Part shown: positions 1 through 9,600 of the stretch, piece after piece
Layout of the letters: each line of letters opens with the position of its first letter
Numbering within the stretch: the first letter of the stretch is position 1
From: Pammene aurita
Taxonomy: Eukaryota; Arthropoda; Insecta; Lepidoptera; Tortricidae
Assembly: GCA_947086415.1 (NCBI GenBank)
Contig: OX352300.1
Coordinates: 34,500,716 to 34,564,715 of the forward strand
Length of the DNA: 64,000 nt
Direction: 5' to 3'
Notes under the pieces: model-generated
Databases searched by the model: none
What the model saw: the letters and a program-made list of their open reading frames with translations, nothing else
What the model was told of the DNA's origin: nothing
Program-made: the position numbers and the translations under genes

Positions 1-142
1 CTCAGTCAAACAAGACATCCGCGCCAGGCCACAAAAATTTCGTCATATAAAGTTATAGTACCGCGATCCCGACTATCGGGTCGTCCGGCCTGGGAATGAA
101 ATCATAAAATACCCGATTGTCGGGTTTTCGGCACTGAATGTG
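1..142. repeat. Truncated TTAA-adjacent MITE-like repeat
   Basis: Contains the hairpin-forming words TACCCGATTGTCGGGT and CCCGACTATCGGGTCG and stops at TTAA (143-146). It resembles the TTAA-flanked small elements further along the window. The other end lies outside the window. Positions 147-780 are AT-rich DNA in which I see no gene. Confidence 0.3.
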
Positions 143-780
143 TTAATTGTATTTCACTAACATTTGCACTTAAGATGTTTTATATGTATGTATCATACTA
201 ACAAATATGGACTTGCTCCCGAAATAAATGTTTTTTTTTTAATTGAATTAGCGACATACTTTCCGCACTTGTATTAAAAATGCACTTCCTACATGGAATG
301 GTACTCTTTCTATCGATCCAGAACATAGATCTATTGATAAAATATGACAGGTTAAGGCAAATCAAGGCCCCAGGCCATTTTAAATTAAACACATAAATAT
401 TTTAGCAAGCTTTATTAAAAATTTTGCTCAACAAAGTGTTCCGAATAAATGCATTGATACAGACAACATTACATTCAAACACATCATAACCCTTTTATCG
501 GAAATCGGGTAAAAACAAGTACAAAAATACTTTTAAAACATAACATTCACTGTTGTCTTTGCTCTTAATATTAAATGAATAGGTAAGCTGTCTCTTACTC
601 TATATTATAATAAGAAAGAGATGGATGATATAAATACAAGGTGTTTATAAAAATGTCGGTCTTTTTTGCATCCACAATTTTTTTCTGCTTTTTCCTAGTC
701 TAAATACAATCCATATTGAAAGGGCCCCAATAGCGGCCGGTTTTTACGTCTTTATTTCTTGCAAGGCTCCAAGTTTGATT

Positions 781-1009
781 GATAAATAAATAAATATTAT
801 AGGACAATCTTACACAAACCGATCTAGTCCCACAGTAAGCTCAATAAGGCTTGTTGTGGATAAGATACATATAGATAAATATATAGAAACATCCATAACT
901 CATGTACAAATATCTGTGATAAACACACAAATAAATGCCCTGACCAGGATTCGAACCCGGGACCTCCTGCTTCGTAGGCAGGGTCAGTACCGATTGGGCT
1001 AGGCCGTTA
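781..1009 (-). mobile_element. tRNA-derived SINE (family S1), near full length
   Basis: Read on the minus strand it starts with a tRNA-like head: an A-box-like stretch TAGCCCAATCGGT and the B box GGTTCGAATCC. A body with GCCTTATTGAGCTTACTGTG follows and it ends in a (TTTA)n tail. Other copies lie at 16461, 19540 (-), 22846 (5'-truncated), 34798 (-), 54307 and 60106 (-, head only). It is a mobile element and not a tRNA gene: the head does not fold into a clean cloverleaf and the body is conserved between copies. Confidence 0.85.
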
Positions 1010-1090
1010 AACTCTGAAGCACCATCTAAAGTCTGAACCAGAATTACCGCATAATGTATGGAGCTGTACAGTGCCATCTAGTCACAGATA

Positions 1091-1114
1091 ACCTCAACCA
1101 CTAGTGGTTGAGGT
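1091..1114. repeat. 24-bp perfect palindrome
   Basis: ACCTCAACCACT is followed at once by its exact reverse complement, with ACTAGT at the centre. No larger element around it is evident. Function unknown. Confidence 0.6.
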
Positions 1115-1264
1115 ATAGATCATAAGTACAACTCGAGGTCACCACTCATCGGCGCTTCCGTACTAATTTAGTATGAGAGCGATTCCAATTACTCCTTATC
1201 GACAAAGTGGGATTTTTCCCTGGACAGGCACAATTTTTTGTATTATATCTATGTATATATCTTT

Positions 1265-1330
1265 TTATCAACCGACTTCAAGATTTCCAAGGAGGAGGTT
1301 ATCAATTCGTCGGGATCTTTGTTTTTTTTT
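1265..1330 (+). repeat. Fragment of AACCGACTT-ended repeat (family S3)
   Basis: Carries CAACCGACTTCAAGATTTCC and GGAGGAGGTTATCAATTCGT, the terminal segment seen at 13562-13612 (inverted) and 31021-31070. Confidence 0.7.
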
Positions 1331-1430
1331 ATGACGGTATACGAAAGAGACCCATAGTAGATTGTGTAACAAGGGAGCAAAATGAAATATTTACGGCGAG
1401 GGCGTATATTGATTCCCAAACGAAGCGACG

Positions 1431-1479
1431 GAGTCTATAATAGAATCCCGAGCGTAGCGAGGGATTCTATTATAGACTC
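1431..1479. repeat. Perfect 19-bp-arm hairpin
   Basis: The left arm GAGTCTATAATAGAATCCC (1431-1449) and its exact reverse complement (1461-1479) flank an 11-base loop GAGCGTAGCGA. A related word, GAGCGTAGTGAGGGATTC, recurs just downstream. 1480-2313 has no recognisable gene. Confidence 0.7.
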
Positions 1480-2313
1480 CTGAGCGTAGTGAGGGATTCA
1501 AGTGTTAACGCCCAAGTTGAAAATAGTTTTGCTCCTATGTGACACATACTGCTTTTCACACCACCTTAGGGGAAAATATTTTTTTAATTCTTGAATCATA
1601 TTTATTTTAACTTTATATGTGCTTAGTGTGCTTCTTGATTATAATGAATCTATTAATTTAATAAGAAATTTGATTGTGATGACGGACTGGCTGAAAAAAA
1701 AACCGAATGTCCTAGAATAGAAAAGTGCCACTTTGTTCCCTCCTAGCAGGGAAGAAAAAGCCCGTATACGACTAGGTGGTGTGAAAAATATATTTTGGAC
1801 AAATACGCCAAGTGTGTTGACGATAATCATGTTCCGTATACAACATTTTGTAACCTAATTCAAATCCGAAAATATAACTTCACTCATTCATCGGTTTAAT
1901 GTATTTGTGTTTTTTTTTAAACCAGTAATATAAGTTACTTAACATTTTTAACACGTTAACAGTCCCCACATGTATGCATTTCCTCGTATGACCAAGCAAA
2001 TTACTTAGGTTTAAAGAAACTTTATTACTCATAAAACGAGAGACTTCAATCATACGTCCATGCTCCACATATGAGTCACTAAGAAACAAACAAGCTCGCT
2101 TTCGAATTAGCACAATATCTTTTTGTATGCTGTTGTCTAAGTAGCCAAAAATATTATTATATCAGATAGATTATCCCTATAAGGATGTAACAAAAACACT
2201 CGTGACCGTACCGCCTCGTGACCGCCTTTAAACGTAAAGGCATAAATACTGTATTGAGACTAAGAAAAAGTAGGAAAAACAACTTTTTGGACGCTAAAAA
2301 AATTGTTTTGAAC

Positions 2314-2847
2314 TAGTGATGCGCCGAATATAGACTTTACCGAATACGAATATTCGGCCGAACATTCGGTTCAGATCTTACCGAACCGAATATTCGGCCG
2401 AATTATTCGGTAAAACTAAACAGGTTTATGCAGGTCCGCGCGGCTCGCTGAGCGCGAATTCGACCCCTCCCGCTCGCCCTTATTTCTAGTAAAATAATAT
2501 GTGTATGTGACCTTGGCATTGTCAATGTCAACATTTGCAATTGTTATTGATGGTGAATTGATGACAGACGTTGATATGGTTATGAACTGAATAATTAAGC
2601 TTACTAAAATCAAGAATTCTTATTTTATTATATGCCTAATAAAATAAGTAATAACACTAATAACAGTAAATATATGGCTTAAGTTTTAAGAGCGATTAAT
2701 AGTATGAATGATTTATTTATTATTAAATATATATCATATGTTTATTCGGTAAATATTCGGCAGTTTTACCGAATAATTCGGCCGAATACCGAACATTGAA
2801 AAACATGCCGAATACCGAATAATTACCGAATATTCGGCGCATCTCTA
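2314..2847. mobile_element. hAT-like MITE with perfect 8-bp target duplication
   Basis: Ends are TAGTGATGCGCCGAATAT on the left and, read inward from the right, TAGAGATGCGCCGAATAT. Both sides are flanked by TTTTGAAC (2306-2313 and 2848-2855), the 8-bp duplication typical of hAT elements. Subterminal regions carry many copies of TATTCGGC and its complement, a plausible transposase-binding array. No coding capacity, so non-autonomous (534 bp). Confidence 0.9.
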
Positions 2848-2944
2848 TTTTGAACCAAACCTTACAAAAGCATTTTTTTTTGCGTGAATAAATTATTTTT
2901 CTTACTTTTTTATTATTAGAATACGATAACAATTATGCTCTTAA

Positions 2945-3141
2945 CCTTTTGACCGCCAAGCATTGAACAAAAATGACGCGACACCGACGCCACGTAATCG
3001 CGTTTTGTCAAGCGAAATTGAACTTTGCGGAAGCCCGCGTAGGTCCCTATTGCATTACAAAGCCTGTCGGCTGTAGCCGTCGTTGGCGTCCATGGCCCAA
3101 CTTTTTGATGTCGGCCACAGCCGACTGTGGCGGCCAATAGG
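2945..3141. mobile_element. piggyBac-like MITE flanked by TTAA
   Basis: TTAA sits at both ends (2941-2944 and 3142-3145). Terminal inverted repeats are CCTTTTGACCGCCAAGC and, from the right, CCTATTGGCCGCCACAG. A related left end, TTAACCCTTTCACCGCCAAG, occurs at 24312. TTAA targets with CC(C/T)-starting ends are known from piggyBac-type elements; the superfamily is an inference. Confidence 0.65.
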
Positions 3142-3184
3142 TTAAACGGATCAGCAGCATTTTTGTTAAACCTTGTATCATTCA

Positions 3185-3310
3185 GTATGAAGTTGCACTA
3201 ATCTCAATGCGTACCCGGTCGTATGTTAGTGACCCATATGTGGGGCACGGCCGTGTGAAGATAGTTCAGCGTGACCCATATATGGGTCACTGCACTGTGA
3301 ACGTGTTAAT
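3185..3310. repeat. Repeat with GTGACCCATATATGGGTCAC palindrome
   Basis: Holds two versions of the word GTGACCCATATNTGGG and ends near TTAA. It is possibly one end of another TTAA-type element; boundaries are unclear. Confidence 0.3.
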
Positions 3311-3360
3311 TCCCTGATGTGAAACAGTAATTTCATTTACCTTTATTCCGAGAAAAAAAA

Positions 3361-3535
3361 GATAAAAGATATTTATTCTTCAATTTAGGCACATTATGAA
3401 CTATTATGAACTTATGAACGTCAGAGAAAAAATAAACTACCACCGGTTCTAACCCTACACCTCTGACCCGAGAAGTATTATGACCGGCAAGAAACTCGGC
3501 GGGACTTATTTTTTCAAAACAGTAATACAGTATGC
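3361..3535. repeat. Interspersed repeat shared with 26455-26580
   Basis: Shares GGTTCTAACCCTA(C/T)ACCTCTG and GCAAGAAACTCGGCGGGACT, followed by a T-run and AAAACAGTAAT, with the second locus. Mobility class not determined. Confidence 0.6.
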
Positions 3536-3542
3536 AGTAAAA

Positions 3543-3638
3543 CACTTCGTAATTTGCAAATTGGCGGGACAAGGCGTCAGGAACAACATTAAGGACACCT
3601 TTTTTATGTTCAATCTCAAAGTTATATTGGGAAATCAA
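3543..3638 (-). pseudogene. Ty3/gypsy RNase H fragment
   Basis: The minus strand encodes a 32-residue piece with FEIEHKKGVLNVVPDALSR, the end of the RNase H domain of Ty3/gypsy polyproteins. It is fused to unrelated repeat sequence, so it is a dead fragment. It lies next to protease and gag pieces in the opposite orientation, so the source element has been rearranged. Confidence 0.7.
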
Positions 3639-3661
3639 AGTTGCAATTCTGGTCCGTCAAA

Positions 3662-3850
3662 AAACGAATTAGTGGTGCACTGAGAGGTCCATCGGTGTCG
3701 CCCGTTTATATTAATAATTCCCCGGATAATAGACTTTTTATTGATGCTTTAGTTGCTGGCTCTTCGGTAAGAGCTCTTTTGGACTCTGGTGCTCAGGTTT
3801 CATTAATTGATATATCCCTCCTATTGGAGCTCGGTATAGCATATCACAGA
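3662..3850 (+). pseudogene. Ty3/gypsy aspartic protease fragment
   Basis: Encodes a retropepsin-like segment with the catalytic motif LDSGAQVSLI within about 60 residues. It is followed directly by gag-type sequence, the reverse of the normal gag-protease order, so this is a broken, reshuffled copy. Confidence 0.65.
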
Positions 3851-3864
3851 AGGACAACCAGTCA

Positions 3865-4227
3865 GTGGTTGATTTTGTTATTCAGGCGCGCGATCTAAAC
3901 GCAAAGCTTCGTACACCGGTTTCCGAAGACAACCTATTTAACATTATTAAATATGGAATGAATCCTAGATATCATCCTTGTCTTGCAACTAACGTGGTTA
4001 GGGATAATGATGGTTTGTTAGAAGTCGCGAAAATTTTTGAAGCCTTTCAAGGTTCACGCCCAGCACGTTTGGCTATTGCACCGATTAGTGCTCAAGTTGT
4101 AGGTCAATCCAGTCCTATAGTGTGTATGAAGTGTGATGCAACTGGTCACAACTATCGTAATTTGCGAATTGTGCGTGTACCTCCGACGCGGTACACGCAC
4201 TTGGCGTTGGATATCACAAAATACTAA
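3865..4227 (+). pseudogene. Ty3/gypsy gag fragment with defective zinc knuckle
   Basis: A 120-codon frame encodes a capsid-like stretch and then CMKCDATGHNYRNL. This matches the CX2CX4HX4C zinc knuckle except that the last cysteine is arginine. A remnant of a nucleocapsid protein; no intact retroelement surrounds it. Confidence 0.6.
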
Positions 4228-4431
4228 TTCCAATCACGCGCAACAAATAATCAAACTCAGATTAAAATAGGAAAAAAAGGGATGTCAAAATGGATTCTGA
4301 CAACTGCACCGCTCGAGGTTCACAATCTATCTCTCTTCTCGACTAAAACAAAAACTATTCCAAACTCCTACAAAATTTGAATTTAAAATTGATGCGAATA
4401 TCCTCTTTCCTTAGTCGTCAGTTTCTTTCAA

Positions 4432-5265
4432 AATAAAAAACCGGCCAAGAGCGTGTCGGGCCACGCTCAGTGTAGGGTTCCGTAGTTTTCCGTCCGTCAC
4501 AGTAAGTGTCCCCACTTAAGAGTTAATAACACCGCCATGTAGGATATGATATGAGAGTTCCATGTACAGCGACATCTATCGGCAAATTGAGTAAACTATT
4601 GCGCGCGAGCATAAAGTATGGAAGATGATTTTTATGGAATAATTCTTTATTGCGTGAACCGATTTTCACCGTTTTTACTTTATTTGAAAGCACGTCATTT
4701 TATTGTAATTTTGTAGAAATTACAGGTACAATAAACACCTGCTTATACGGTTAAATTACAAACTTAGTTCAGAAATTATTTTGTAATTTTTTTTCAAAAA
4801 CTATTCATCCTATCAAGGTCAAAATAATTTTCCTAGAAAGTTTTTATAAAGTTCTACTTTTGAGATTTTTTTCATATTTTTAAAACTTATGGTTCAAAAG
4901 TTAGAGGGAGGGGACGCATATTTTTTTACTTCTGGAGCGATTATTTCCGAAAATATTTACATTATCGAAAAATGATTTTAGTAAACCCCTATTCATTTTT
5001 AAATACCTATCCAACAATATATCACACGTTAGGGTTAAAATGAAAAAAAAATCACCCCCCACTTTACGTATAGGGGAGGTACCCTAATAAAACATTTTTT
5101 TCCACTTTTTATTTTACCACTTTGTCGGCGTGATTGATATACATATTAGTACCAAATTTCAGCTTTCTAGTGCTAACGGTCACTGAGATTATCCGCGGAC
5201 GGACGGACGGACGGGCAGACATGGCGAAACTATAAGGGTTCCTAGTTGACTACGGAACCCTAAAA
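4432..5265 (+). mobile_element. Family A interspersed repeat with (CGGA)n
   Basis: Starts AAAAAACCGGCCAAGAGCGT, carries an internal CGGACGGACGGACGG microsatellite, and ends with a short hairpin AGGGTTCC...GGAACCCT followed by AAAAA. Close copies lie at 29187-30021 (+) and 45992-46828 (-). No open frame, so non-autonomous. The 3' hairpin plus A-run does not match a standard class that I can assign. Confidence 0.8.
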
Positions 5266-5641
5266 AAAGAACCCATGATATGGTGATCATATTTTGATAT
5301 CGGCGCTACCTATCTATAAGTTGCGCGAGTCAGGGTAGATCGTGGTTCGTCTATTGATCGCAGATATGCAAGAATGGTTTCTTACATATCTGCGATCCGC
5401 ATCTTTATATTAACCCTGCTTTCCCCAAAATTCTAATTGCCTCATTTGACGGGCGTACAAAGACCTGGCTCTTGAATTTAGGCTACTCTCATCCAGCGAA
5501 TCATCTGTCACCATCCATATCACTCGTCTCATTAATCCATTACTTCCCCGCAGCCAAATTACCAGCCGAGTCTTTATTTGTACTTACTAGTTTTGCTAGT
5601 ACTCCCTCGTTTTATTTTCCTTTCGTGCGGAAAGTAGACCT

Positions 5642-5884
5642 TTACGATACTAAGGTAATTATTGAATGTTAAATATATTTATATCTATATCATTATCGTC
5701 ATTTTTATGTGAAGTGCTAATTTTAAATAATCTGATTATTGTAATTTAATTACATTCTATCCGGGTCTACGATACTAAGGAAATTATTGAATGTGAAATA
5801 TCTTTATATCGATATCGTAATTTTTATGTGAAGTGCTAATTTTAAATAATCTGATTATTGTAATTTAATTACATTCTATCCGGC
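5642..5884. repeat. Two-copy tandem duplication of about 123 bp
   Basis: The stretch from TACGATACTAAGG to TTACATTCTATCCGG occurs twice (5642-5764 and 5767-5884) with a few differences in the ATATC-rich middle. Non-coding. The rest of 5270-6300 shows no gene; 5354-5400 holds an inverted pair GATCGCAGATATG/CATATCTGCGATC. Confidence 0.75.
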
Positions 5885-6301
5885 TCGAAGGACCAAATTG
5901 CTAATTTTAAATAATTTACTTAATCTGCAAAATTAAACGTGTTAATGCAAATTTACGAAGTGTTTTACTGCAAGTAATATTATATCTTAAAGAAAGACGG
6001 TAAATTCCTCGGTTGTCCACTGTGGTGGTTTTGGCCATTTTCTACTTTATTAAATTATAGACAAGATTCTAGTCTATGGTTGATAGTTAATATAAGAGTA
6101 AATTATAGCTGCACAGATGGCATGTTATTATCTGTCATGTCAGGAGCCGTGAAAAAAAAAGTGGCCAAAACTGACTACCGGTCCCTTTCTGACATTTCAA
6201 TAAAAAAAGTAAGATCTAATGTCAGAATCTTAACAGCGGTGATTCATATCAATATAGTAAAATATTTTCAATGACTCAGTACATAATAGTACATTACTTA
6301 C

Positions 6302-6502
6302 CAAGGACTGTAAAAGAAAGAAAGCCTGAAATCGCAGATATTTGTAACCTGAGCCGCAGGCGAGGGTTGTAAATATGCGATAGAGGGCTTTCTTTTTTAC
6401 TGTCCGTGGTGAGTACACAATTTTACGTCTCCACCTGGCCATAATGCGAGTTTTACCGTACGCGTAGCGTGCGATAAAACTCACATTATGGCCAGGTGTG
6501 AC
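6302..6502. repeat. Two adjacent hairpin repeats downstream of SRPRB
   Basis: 6302-6403 folds through GGACTGTAAAAGAAAGAAAG and GGCTTTCTTTTTTACTGTCC with an inner inverted pair. 6428-6502 folds through CACCTGGCCATAATG and CATTATGGCCAGGTG. They lie 160-360 bp past the SRPRB stop codon and could be in its 3' UTR. Likely small MITEs. Confidence 0.6.
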
Positions 6503-6663
6503 GTAAATAGTGTTATAATTTCTTATTGACACAAAATGCGGACGTCCGGATAGACAAACTCTCCATAGTGGCCAAAACCAGGGCGTCTACCCTAAAGGCG
6601 AAAAGTAACCGAGTGATTTATATTTCGGGGCTTGAATTACGTCACAGAGTAATAATAATAACC

Positions 6664-9600
6664 CTATAGTTTGGCGATCCATTCCTTTAGCGCGGCAAGC
6701 TGCGCCGGCGCATCGTCGTCGTCCGCGTTGGCCGAGCCCTCCACCACCTGCGACAAATATTTATATCATTTAAAAAAAACCGACTTCACTTAGCCTCCAT
6801 CTTTCCAAAAGCAAATGCTCGAGCTGCTGTAAAAAATACTCAAATCACTATAGGTGCCTATAATAGTTGAAGAGTTCCCTCGATTTCTCCAGGATACCAT
6901 CATCAGATCCTGACCTGGTAACAATGGGACCAACTAACCACCTGCGACAAATATTTATATCATTTAAAAAAAAGAACCGACTTCACTTAGCCTCCATCTT
7001 TCCAAAGGCAAAAGCTCGAGCTGCTGTGAGAAATACTCAAATCACTATAGGTGCCTATAATAGTTGAAGAGTTCCCTCGATTTTTTTTTTTTCTTTTTTT
7101 TTTATACCACGACGGTGGCAAACAAGCATACGGCCCGCCTGATGGTAAGCAGCTACCGTAACCTATGGACGCCTGCAACTCCAAAGGAGTCACATGCGCG
7201 TTGCCGACCCTTTACAAAAAGGAGGATTCACTGTGTTGACGACTAAAGGAACAAGAATGTCCCTCATCGTCAACACACTGGGTCCTCTTTGAGCTCTTTG
7301 GCAACCTTACTCACCAGCAGGAACACAACACTATGAGTAGGGTCTAGTGCTATTTGGCTGTGGTTTTCTGTAAGGTGGAGGTACTTCCCCAGTCGGGCTC
7401 TGCTCCAGATTTGAGCGATGACATTCGCTGAACGTGCCCTACCACACTTAGCGAGATGCCATTCGCAGTGCCCATACCTCTCTTTTTGGCGTAGTTTAAG
7501 GACATACCCAGGTCCGGACGTAGTTTAAGGACATACCCCGGGTCCATTTCTCAAGGATCCCATCATCAGATCCTGACCTGGTTACAATGGAACCAACTGT
7601 ATACCCTTTCAAACAAAAAAGTATTTTCCAAATCGATCCATCCGACCCATCCGTCTTCGAATAATCGGTGAACATACATAAAAATTGCAAATACAAAAAG
7701 TAAATCAAGAAATCATAGTTTCGTCACGCGAAAATTTTGTACTTAGCACTATTATGGGTGAATTCACAGAAAATACATTAACCTAGAAGCCACAAATGCA
7801 CGTACTCCGAGTATTATTTGATTGTCAAACAACCTATCCAAGTCATGAACTCGTCATGTTCTAACTGTCAGACATTGAATCTCTACAATAGAATATGGTT
7901 TATCACGCTGAAGAAATTGTAATTTCCCATTGAGTTAGAATACAACAACATAGTGCCATCTGAACCAGAACTGCATAATGTATACGGGCCGTACAGCGCC
8001 ATCTAGTAAGACTATCAAACTCGAAGCACGAAAAGTTCTGTGACCCTCTATTTAATACACACTCTCTGGCCGAAGGAGTTGCAATTATTCATCCGCAAAT
8101 GTTGGCCGAGTAAATGGTGATATTTCATCATCATTTTACTATAAAAATACATATCAAGTAAATACTAAGAAATCGGCAAGTGCGGTTTCATACTAAGAAA
8201 TCGGCAGGTGCGGTTTCAGACTACAAAATCGGCATATGCGGTTTCGTACTAAGGAATCGGCAGGTGCGGTTTCGTACTAAAAAGTCGACAGGTGCGGTTT
8301 CGTACTATGAAATCGACAAGTGCAGTTTCATACTACTAAATCCGCAGGTGCGGTTTCAGACTAAGAAATCGGCAGATGCGGTTTCGTACTAAGGTATCGG
8401 CAGGTGCTGTTTCATACTAAGAAATCGGCAGGTGCGGTTTCAGACTAAGAAATCGGCAGGTGCGGTTTCAGACTAAGAAATCGGCAGGTGCGGTTTCATA
8501 CTAAGAAATCGACAGGTGCGATTTCAGACTAAGAAATCGGCAGGTGCGGTTTCAGACTAAGAAATCGACAGGTGCGATTTCAGACTAAGAAATCGGCAGG
8601 TGCGGTTTCAGACTAAGAAATCGGCAGGTGCGGTTTCATACTAAGAAATCGACAGGTGCGGTTTCATACTAAGAAATCGACAGGTGCGGTTTCATACTAC
8701 GAAATCAACAGGTGCGATTTCATACTAAGAAATCGGCAGGTGCGGTTTCAGACTACAAAATCGGCATATGCGGTTTCGTACTAAGGAATCGGCAGGTGCG
8801 GTTTCAACTACGAAATCGACAGCTACGGTTTCATACTAAGAAATCGGCAGGTGCGGTTTCGTACTAAAAAGTCGACAGGTGCGGTTTCGTACTAAGGTAT
8901 CGGCAGGTGCTGTTTCATACAAAGAAATCGACAGGTGCGATTTCAGACTAAGAAATCAACAGGTGCGGTTTCATACTAAGAAATCGACAGGTGCGGTTTC
9001 ATACTAAGAAATCGACAGGTGCGATTTCATACTACGAAATCAACAGGTGCGGTTTCATACTAAGAAATCGACAGGTGCTGTTTCATACTAAGAAATCGAC
9101 AGGTGCGGTTTCATACTACGAAATCAACAGGTGCGATTTCATACTAAGAAATCGGCAGGTGCGGTTTCAGACTACAAAATCGGCATATGCGGTTTCGTAC
9201 TAAGGAATCGGCAGGTGCGGTTTCAGACTACAAAATCGGCATATGCGGTTTCATACTAAGAAATCGGCAGGTGCGGTTTCAGACTACAAAATCGGCAAGT
9301 GCGGTTTCATACTAAGAAATCGGCAAGTGCGGTTTCAGACTACAAAATCGGCATATGCGGTTTCGTACTAAGGAATCGGCAGGTGCGGTTTCAACTACGA
9401 AATCGACAGCTACGGTTTCATACTAAGAAATCGGCAGGTGCGGTTTCGGACTAAAAAATCGACAGGTGCGGTTTCGTACTATGAAATCGACAAGTGTAGT
9501 TTCATACTACTAAATCGGCAGGTGCGGTTTCATACTACGAAATCGGCAGGTGCGGTTTCAGACTAAGAAATCGGCAGATGCGGTTTCGTACTAAGGTATC

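Noticed and set aside
841..1077. 78-codon minus-strand frame
   Set aside because: It reads through the S1 SINE head and tail; similar frames occur in other SINE copies.
5472..5672. 66-codon plus-strand frame
   Set aside because: Low-complexity composition, no known domain, AT-rich repeat surroundings.
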